A stretch of 64,000 nucleotides of DNA from Chelydra serpentina. Its lineage: Eukaryota > Chordata > Testudines > Chelydridae. The stretch is from the NCBI GenBank assembly GCA_037349315.1, contig JBAIAC010000019.1:20212501-20276500 (forward strand), in the 5' to 3' direction. Position 1 is the first letter of the stretch, and the number at the start of each line of letters is the position of its first letter. Shown one piece after another: positions 54,986 to 64,000 of this stretch. The translations under genes were made by a program, and so were the position numbers. The notes under the pieces are model-generated. The model was not told the DNA's origin and ran no database searches. It was given only the letters and a program-made list of their open reading frames with translations.

Positions 54986-57900
54986 CCATAAAATCATCTA
55001 TCATGGGTACACGTTGTAAAGGGTTCTGTAAGGACCCCCCTGTCTGTTCCAGGTTCTGTTCTGCCATAAGGTAATACGGATGCTATCCTATCTTTGTTGA
55101 TAGCCTACAAAATTCCTCAGGTCGTCATGAAGTCTGATTGACTGTTGGGCCAGTTGCTGTTTTCCAGTATTGTTTTCTCCGGGTTTACACAGGGGGCAGA
55201 AGCACACGCTGTATCCTGGGGTACTTATGAAGTGGGAAAAGCTCTCGCGTATGAGAGATTTGGAGACTAACAGCTGATCTGGGAGGTTATCAGTGAATGT
55301 AGAAGTGCCTGAGGGCTGAAATGGCAGTGGACTGATTCAGGGGATAGGTGGGAAAGAGGAGAATAATTACCAGGTTTTAAGAGAGGAAACTGTCAGAGAA
55401 CCAGGAGAGGAGAAGGGCTGGAGCAGGATGGACAGGGGAGATTAATACCATTTCCAAAAATAATAGAGAACCTCAAAGTTCAGAGGTTTAATTCCAATCA
55501 GTACTGCAAAACCTGATGCTTACCCATACATGTCCAAGCCCTTTCAGTTCCTCTTCTCCGTCCTCCCTTCACTTTGCACACCTCTTCCCCCCCCCGCTTC
55601 TCAACTAGCTTCCCCGTACTCAGCTTGTGTTTCCCATCACTAGACAGGACAGTTCAGCCCTAACACTTTCATCTACCCCACTCTCCATATGACATGAGAC
55701 CCCTTGGTTCCCATCACTCCACAACCCCTAACTTTCTCTTTCTTCCCTCAGCTTTCCTCCTTAGATCCCTGCTACTTTTATTAATCCCATGGTGTTGTCT
55801 CACACATGTAGTGGTCACTGCTAGGTCAGGGATCAGCTGTTCTGTCATGTTTCATGTTCCACGCTTCCCTGGGGTGTGCTGGAATGAACTATGATTCCCT
55901 GAATCAGGGGAAGCTACAGCACATGGGACATACAAAGTGATCCAGCGAGCCAACCTGGCAGAGCCACCATGATGGGTTTTGGCAGGAAGCTGACTGAAAG
56001 CCAGAGAGGGTTGTCCTAAGAAAGAAAACTCCAAAATATTTTTGGTTTGGTTTATGTCTTCAGTTTAGGCCGGTTCTTTTGTATTATTTTATTTATTATT
56101 TCCTAATTTATAATTTAATTAATATGGAAAGTATCTCAGTTTCATGGGAGAAGGTACAGTGGGCAGATACAAAGGTTGGGTTTGGATTTGGATCAGAATT
56201 TTAGTAAAGGTGTGTAAGTGTTTACATCCAGGGGTTTTAATTCAAGTCCATCTTTCCTTCCCCTGGGAAGCTGGAGATGCTAGCTTTCCAGTGATCCTGC
56301 AGCTATTTCTAGCCCTAGCATTTAGTGAGAGATTGTACCTCAGAACTGCAAAATGTGTGTTTATGGAGATGCTCCAATCAATTATTTTTAGAGGTATTAA
56401 TGCTTTATAATTTCTCTGCTTCTGCTAATGCATTGGGAATCCTGGTGTCACAGTGAAAGGACCCCAAAACAGTGTGAATACCCTTTTAAAATATATCCTT
56501 AGCATACCTCTAAAATAGCTTTTCTGAAAGTGACATGAGCATGATATATGCTGGTGTGTAGCAGCACAAAGGTGCTTTTTTGGTTTGTTTCTGTATTTTT
56601 GTTTTGCAAGTTGGGATGGATTCAGTACTCTTGAGCAGCAGCCACACATACAGTCCTAGAGCCCACTCCTGCCACTAGCTCTATATCACCAGATGCCTGC
56701 ACTCGTGGGGATAGAATTGCTGAATCAGGGTCACAGATATGTACACTCCCAAAAATACACACAAACACTGATGGGAAACAGATTGAAAAGGTAATCATGG
56801 CATTGTTGTAGAACTCTGGATGCATTTGGAGGTTTCTGGCTGGCTGTCAGTGATGTCATAATCATATTTATTATGGCTCATAAATGGATGGGTCTGACTG
56901 TTTTTCTTATTTTTATGTATAAATTTCAGTTTATAATACCAATAAAATATTCCAGGTTGTACATTTCAGGGTGATTATTGCATTCCTTCGGTGGTTAAAG
57001 TTACTCTAACTGCCTTTCAGATCAGATTTCAATAATGCTTGCCCAGTGTTGAGGTCATTAGTAACTTGTATTTTTTGTGCACAATAGTTCAAATTAAAAT
57101 GTTTTATTGCTTTTTAATTCAAATGTTAAAGTATAAAGTAGGGATGGTCCCAAGTGGATACAAATCTGTGGCACCAGGCATTTTGATTTTACTAGTTGTG
57201 AGGAGGAAAAAGGATTATGCACATAGATAGGAAGAGGGATGGTTGTGAGTACTTCCCAAATATTCACTACCAATTCTACTAAAGCACAACCTCAGGTCAA
57301 ATTAATTTACAATCCCAGTCCAGCTCCCAGTGGACAGGTATCCGCATCTTAAAAGCTGTTGGTACTATGTGGTCCCATCATTACCAGTTGGAACAAAGAG
57401 GTCACAGACTGAATAGATAAGGATACTGAACCAATATCTCAGTCCTGGATGACACTAGTTCAGGGATGAGTTATTCTGTTGCTTTGAATGTTTAAGCTTG
57501 TGAAGCTGCTGCTCATGATGTTTCTGGTTTGGGGATAAACAAAGCATTCAGTCTCCTGGGCTCCTTTGGGCACTAAATTTTCTCTGTCTCTCTCAACACA
57601 GCCGCATGTGCTCACAAAATCGTGTTTGCGAAGTGCAGCCATCAAATTCAATGGCTGCAATAGCCCTTGAAAATGTATTCATTTAAGTGTTTCAAAGGAA
57701 TTGTACTGGAAGAAATATTTACTGGTATTCTTAATCCATAATTCATTCTACCTATATTCTGGATGGAAACCTGGTTGGCTAAAATGCTGGCGGAAGTATT
57801 TGGCTGCTAAAAGACAGCATTCAATTCTTTGTGAATTAATTACATCCTACAAATATCTATCCTACCTGTGGCCATGCTGCATGATGTCACTACAGGAAGT

Positions 57901-60900
57901 GACACATCCAACAGTGGTGCGACCATCTGAAAGCACTGTGGCAAACTGTTCAGAGGAACACCCACCCATTTCTGACCCAGCTAGGCCTGTTATCTAAGAG
58001 GAGTTATGAGGACGGCATTGGAGATTTGAACAGAGCAGCAGGGTACAAAATCCACAGGGTTCCATCTCTTAAATAAGAACCTGCATTTGACAAAAATCAT
58101 TTCAGGGTTCCAATAATATCCCAATATGCTCAAGATTTCTTCTCATCACAACCCTTTGATATATTTCTGGGCTTGTAATTTACAGTAATACATACACATA
58201 GTAGGTATATAGGTGGGTTGTGTATCTTTTTATAGTTATATGCACAGAGAAATACACCATAAACTCATTGGATCAGGGATTGTCTCTTATTGCGTGTGTA
58301 TGTACAGGAACCAGTACAATCAGGCCCTGATCCTAACTGGGATCTTTGGGTACTTTTTTAAAGAGAGAGAGAAACAAAGCACACATATACACACAGCATG
58401 TGAGTATTGTACACACGATATGAACTGCGCATCTGATTAAGCTAGGATTGTGCGTCTGTTCAAAGCAACTGATTAATTTTCATGGCTTGTTCTATTTTAT
58501 GTTTTTAATCATATTTTCTATTGTTTCCCCTTTCATTTGTCTTATCTTTCCTATGCAAAATATACTTCTCACATGCCCCCCCCCATACAGGAACAGAGGC
58601 CCCCCACCCCCATACAAGAACAGAGGATATTCTTAATGTGAAGCAAGACATATTAGGAATAATAAAGAAAAATTGGAACATATAGCCTGTGAAATGAAAT
58701 GTATCTTTTGTGAATAAGTCCCCCCCAGAAATCTTATATTTCCAGGCATCTCCTCACATACCTTCTTGTAACAACTTATACATTCTTAAAACATTCATTG
58801 AAGGCAGCTCTGCAGTTTTATAGAAAACAACATGCCAGGGATGCAAGAATCTTGCCAGTTCTGTGAAAAATGACACCAATTAAAGCTTAAATTGCTTGTT
58901 TTCTCATAAGGTACATATTTTCATAACTTTGAAATCAAATAATTGCTGCTTTTATATTAAATACAATAAAACAAAAAGGATGCTAGTTTAGAGGAACTGC
59001 TACAAGCATTTTAATATAATTTTCCCACCATTTAAAGTCACAAAATATGGAAAACAAGTCAAGTATGCAAAGTTCCAAGGAGATAGAGAAACTCCTTCAG
59101 ATTATTACATCATTTGTCTTTTGTGTCAGGAAATGTGTATGTGATTTCATTGTTTGATTAAATGCCAGAAAAACAGCATATTGCTCCTATCTAACTGATT
59201 ACAGATTTTATTCATCTGAAAAAGTATTTGTTCATACTTTGACATTAGAAGGGGATTTTTTTTTTAATGTTCCAAACAAGCATTGCAAAAAATATAATCC
59301 TAACTTCCCAGGCTTGCCTTTTATTTTGTATTAACGATACACTCTACTAAAATTTCCCATACTGGAACACCGTCCCTAGTGGTTTTCAAGCTATAAACTG
59401 AGTAAACAGTCCCTTTCTTATTGAGTGTCGTGTGAATGCATGTTGTTTCTGGAATACATCATATTCATTTGCAGAAACCCTGTGTATAGATCTTTAACAC
59501 TTTTTTAGAGGGGGAAGGGGAGAAGATACCTAAAAGTAATACGTTCTTAAGAATGCATTACAGTCACATAACTTGTTGGAAAAAGCTCACCCTAGCTTAC
59601 TATCTGAATTAAACATGTGACTTGTGAGTAAGTTTCATTTAAAATACTTATATCTCGTGCTGTTATTTAAAATGCTAATATTATACTACTTTACTATATC
59701 TGAATAATTTTAACATATTTTGGCAATGCAGCACTTAGAGGACTATACAAAAGCCATATTTAGTTCCATTTTTGTACACACGTATAAAGATGAGACTTAC
59801 AATTGACATTGTTTGGACTATGATGGTACCAGAGGTTAACAAAGTTAGCTTTCTGTATTAAATAATCTTATAAAAACTATATAAATAATCTATAGACAAA
59901 TGAAAGCTTCATCTAGGGGTTTCAAGGTCAGTTACCATTGGCCTCACCTCCATTAACCCCCACAGGACATCTTTAAGATTCTTATTTTATCTTGAGTCAG
60001 TATTCCTGGACTATCAGTCTTTTACTTTTCCACCAAAATAGTCACAGTTTCCTTTAAAAAGACATGACTTTCATCTGGCATAAGATTTTTTTTTATTGGA
60101 TGTTTACAGGTCATTGAGAAATTGACAAAGAAAGATGGTCATATTTTTAAAATTACTGTTTTAGCAAAACTCTACTCTGCCTAAACTTGGAAAAAGGAAA
60201 AAGAAGACATAAAAACTTAGTAAGCATTTAATAGTAACATATTAAAAGACAGCTAAGTGTTCTCATTCACTAGAGAAAATAAAGTAAGATAGTATAATGA
60301 GATCCCTAAAGTCTTGTGATCAATCCAGAATAACAAGAATGTAATACCAATGGGTTAACTAATTATATGTATATACTTAAAAAGTCTCTCAGTAGTCTGT
60401 ATCATGTCCAATATGAATACTGAAGATTACATGGTCTATTATTAACCCATTTTATTACACTTTTGTTGTACATTTGCAATAATGAATATTAACTGGAATA
60501 AACTGTATGAAATAATGTATTTTTTTAATGAACTGGGTTATTTTTTGTGCGGATGGGAAACTATATCTTGTCTATGCTGTCATTTTAACTTAAGTTCCAA
60601 TATCTTCGATTTAAGAGGCAGTCTGCTAATGCAAGCAAGGGTGTCTCCTGCAATGAGACAAAGATTAATGCCATGTGTACTTATGATTCTCTGCCACAAT
60701 TTAGAATTCTGGTGGCGCCATGATGCCCCTGTTTTTTATGGTGGTTTGCCAAGAGAAAGTTGCTTAAACCAATTGTGAATGCATTCCTGTTTTACTTTTT
60801 ATACGACCACACTGATGTATATAAATAGCATAATGAATATTTTTGAAATGATCTATAATTCTGAATTCACCTAGTCTGCATAAAATGTAATATACAGGAT

Positions 60901-61906
60901 TTTTTAAAACAACAACAAAGGTTTTAACATGAGAATATACTCCTTTTTTTTCCTTCCTGTTTTCCCCTCCTAGATGACCAACCACAATCGAAATAGATTC
61001 TTTTTAACATACTGCAATGTGAGAATTTTCTTCAGCGGGAGGGTGTTTTAGTCGTTAAATTGGAAGTTGTTCTTCAAACGAGTATTGCATTGTAATGTAT
61101 GATGATCTATATGATCTCCATGCACATACAGTTGTGTATTTAAAATACACAATAAAGATATTTATATATAAGATAGAATGTGAATGCATATTGATTACAA
61201 TACTTACTACCTGTAATCAGGTCAAGGTGCCACAATGAGGGATGCCTCCCAATAACAATACAATACATTGTTCAGTCCTTTGCCTTTATAGATCCTACCT
61301 AGACTGTAGACTGAAACTAACTTGTAGTCTTAAGCATGATGAATTTAGCAAACAATGTTAGTTTTTAGACAATAGGTTACATCATAAAACATTAATGTTC
61401 AATTATTGACCAGATGTCTTCAGTAATAATCTAACAACCAGAGTTAATGTACAAAATGAATCCCCTCCCAGAGAGAAGAAGTCCTACCATGGCTGGGAAG
61501 AGATCACTGTTAGAACATTTGTCTAAATTCAGCCAGTGCTTATGAACTGCAATATGTCTATTACTTACATGACACCCATCACCACATGGTATAGGAGTGC
61601 CCCTCAAAATTTTGACAACATATATCTTCTCTCTGTCCCACCCCTACTCTAAAGAGTGGAGTTTTTTGTTTTCTTTTGCACATAGTATTGTGGCAATGCT
61701 GCCGTAGGTCAAAGAAGGGGTTTGTTACTGTCTCTGAAAGCACTGATGTTCATAGTAATTTTTAATATTTTCCAGGGGTGAGTCCCAGGTTTGTGGTCCA
61801 GTCACCCCTCCTGGATACATGAGTTTGGTTCTTGAGGATGACCATTGTTCCTAGTTGAATGCAGTGTGAGGTGTTTACATAGGGCAAGTTAGTCTGATAA
61901 GCAACA
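54986..61906. other. Long non-coding stretch, mostly unique AT-rich DNA
   Basis: About 6.9 kb without a transposon I can name. A C-rich direct duplication lies at 58567-58625. A pyrimidine-rich tract before CAG at about 55725-55749 resembles a splice acceptor, but no exon follows. The part from 58640 to 61900 is especially AT-rich and free of recognisable repeats. Confidence 0.5.
58567..58625 (+). repeat. Short tandem duplication with C-runs
   Basis: Two units, each a C-run followed by CATACA(G/A)GAACAGAGG, with one clear substitution. Confidence 0.85.
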
Positions 61907-62150
61907 TTAACCAATCTCATGGAGGGCTTTTAAAGATGAAGACTGAAATATTGACTCTTGCCAGATATTCAACAGGAAGAGAGCAGAGTACTGGGGTGAT
62001 GAGGTTTTGACAACCTGTATTGTTGAGCACATAGGCTGTTGTGTTCTGAATGGTTTGTAACTTTTTAAGGTCAGTGGTTTCAAACCTAGGTACAGAGAAT
62101 AACAATAATCAAACTTGGACGTCAGGCATATGTGCATCACGATGGCTAAC
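61907..62150 (-). mobile_element. L2-like LINE fragment, C-terminal RT region
   Basis: Two antisense frames, shifted by one lesion, read HICLTSKFDYCYSLYLGL and then KKLQTIQNTTAYVLNNTG, LITPVLCSLPVEYLARVNIS and VFIFKS. These are the order and residues of the region after the RT in L2-type LINEs (DYCN-LYLGL, LQ-VQN-AAR, ITP-L-SLHWLPV). It is distinct from CR1 and RTE, giving a third LINE lineage in the window. Old and short. Confidence 0.75.
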
Positions 62151-64000
62151 TATGAATCTGACAAAAGTGGACAGAGTCATATCAGCTGTAAAGGGAAAAG
62201 GACAATATGTGTATGGATGCATGGTTTTTGTCCATGGCCAACGGGAGATCATCCTTAAGTGCCGTAAGTGCAGACTGTTCCACTCTTGACATGAAGTGTG
62301 ATTTGGGAGGGGTACAGGATACAACCAGTTTCTGTCTGGAGTTAGAGGTGACCCTTGGAAAACTGCTTAATGAGCTAGTTCAGGAATGAGAGTTTAGATA
62401 CTATGCTGTAATTAGAGAAATTGGTTTCATTAGACCCTTGTTTCTTATGTAATTTACATGACATTTTGTATTAAGTAATTGATGTGTTGATATTGTAGAC
62501 AATTTACCGTATCAATTTTATTTATCATATCAGTGGTAATCAGTTCTTTGATGTTGTTGCACACAGGTATTGGAAACATCCTTTCAGTTGTACCTCCTCT
62601 CTAACAAAGTGTTTTGCTTTGGGAATTATGTAGGTTGAGAGTTAAAGGTTATGCCATAGGTCTTTCAAAAAGTAATTTTCCCTAGATTTGCAAATCAGGC
62701 CTTGATTTTCACATAAATTTTAATGTCACCATAATATACACTTTCTTAATATAGCTGTGTCCTGCAGTTTTCATATATAATTGTCCCAGTGTTGGCTCCT
62801 CCACTGGTGCAAATACTTGTGGTGGTCGTCTTGGCAATATACAGTACTTAAATCTCTGGAAGCTGGAGAACTGGTCTGCAACAGCAAAGGAGAAAGTCTA
62901 GCAGATTAAATAGTTTGACAGCTGGGATACAGGAAGTGGACTCCTGGCAACTGAAAGAGAATTACTGGCACTGGAAATGGAGAGGGCCTAGCAATGTGGA
63001 AGGAGAGGACAGTGCAAAAAAGATGGAAAGGCCAAGTACACAAGAAGACAGAGAGAGGTCAAGAGGAGATTGGCAGGAGAGCAAGAAAGTTTGTCTCCAG
63101 AGAAACAGAAAGAGAGAAGCTCTTAAAATAGAAAATCCAAAGAGTATCTTCAAAGGATTCAACTGTGGGAAACCTGTCCAGCTAAAGAGGCAGCAAGTCT
63201 GAGATGTTTATTATTTTTAATTTTTTGAAATGCCGCAAGATGTAAACCAGACAATTTCACTGGAATAGTATGTTTGGTTGCAGACTGAGAAAATTTCCTT
63301 TTAAATTTTCTTCATAAAGGTTCTAATACATTCAGTTAAGCATATACAACTTCCTTCAAAAAGTCCCAAATTAGAACCCCCTAAGTATCTTGGAGTTCTT
63401 CAATGCCTAGGTCATTTCTTTTGAATAGTTACTGAAAATAACCACATTTGGCCTGCTTTCACTCCCTTTGAAGATATTGACCTAAATGGGAACAGGTTGG
63501 GTCTTTTATTAGATAAAAGTGATATTTCAAATTAAGAAATTATAAATCTAATTTTTTTTACCCTAGCACAGACTTTTGATAGCTCATGGGCTAGATTTTC
63601 AAGGTCATAAATGGATAGATGCTTGCGTAACATCTAATTTATACATATAAATCCTCACTGTTTGCTTATGAGTCAGGTATTTATGCACATACAGTGCCAT
63701 TTCAGCCTGGAAAAATACAGTGCATTACTTTCTTTGTTCTGATTGTATGCCATAGGATCTACAATGTGGCCACTTCACTGTTGTGGGAGAAACTTCAGCA
63801 TCTGAAATCTCATGACTTTTGATAGTTTGATTGCTCAGCCCTAATGTTGCATTAATGATTCCTTTTGCATTTCATTTACAAGTATCTTATCGTGCATTAG
63901 TTCAGAACCAAAACATGGTGGGCCAGATTTTCAAAGATAGATGTACAAAAGTGGTCTCTTTTTAAAAGCACCTGCTTAACTTTGGCATGTGTATCCATCA
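62151..64000. other. Non-coding stretch, nothing recognised
   Basis: A purine-rich block at 62930-63130 yields a 95-codon frame rich in Lys, Glu and Arg that looks like composition. Short TAGATTTTCAAGG-type blocks near 63592 and 63923 may be ends of old repeats. Confidence 0.5.

Noticed and set aside
55725..55749. Possible splice acceptor (pyrimidine tract then CAG)
   Set aside because: The following sequence has no exon-like open frame with donor site or protein similarity. Pyrimidine tracts before CAG are common by chance.
1..64000. CRISPR arrays, phage genes, operons or bacterial regulatory sites
   Set aside because: No regularly spaced repeats or dense coding. Vertebrate SINEs and LINEs throughout show a eukaryotic nuclear genome.

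Overview
This is vertebrate nuclear DNA, most likely from a cryptodiran turtle. It is AT-rich and intergenic or intronic. The best lineage markers are a tRNA-derived SINE whose tail is copied from a CR1 LINE (16830-17011), many CR1 copies of different ages, and several foldback DNA-transposon families that I recognise as common in turtle genomes. I found no exon of a host protein-coding gene, no functional RNA gene and no prokaryotic-type operon, phage or CRISPR feature. All convincing protein similarity belongs to transposable elements.

Layout. 0-8 kb: an old antisense CR1 (618-1890), unique AT-rich DNA, a well-delimited hAT MITE with a perfect 8-bp target duplication (7035-7267) and a CR1-type tail (7675-7845). 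8-18 kb: mostly unique DNA, a 31-bp tandem duplication, a MIR-like SINE, a Harbinger-like MITE (15766-15995), the turtle SINE and a complete 926-bp solo LTR with TSD TAACC (17078-18003). 18-28 kb: a decayed sense CR1 (20815-21850), a CR1-tail repeat interrupted by another CR1 tail (23440-24165), a pair of oppositely oriented MIR-like copies and a GC-rich hAT-like element (25198-26017). 28-33 kb: a dead Ty3/Gypsy pol (antisense) and a second LTR (31521-32218). 33-41 kb: old repeats and a long AT-rich stretch with nothing recognisable.

41-54 kb is the transposon-dense core. It holds a comparatively intact RTE-clade LINE (41500-43215), a CR1 with one frameshift (46672-48205), an old CR1 split by an LTR (48805-50020), and a young CR1 with a 642-codon uninterrupted frame that landed inside a foldback MITE (50343-52640). 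54-64 kb: a three-level nest of MIR-like, foldback and unnamed repeat, then mainly unique AT-rich DNA with one L2-like fragment near 62 kb.

The elements do not form a pathway. They are layers of independent insertions whose nesting gives a relative chronology. The observations most worth following are the RTE copy (its origin, including possible horizontal transfer), the solo LTR with an open frame running through its promoter, and the nested insertions with readable junctions. I do not see an undescribed functional system and do not claim one.
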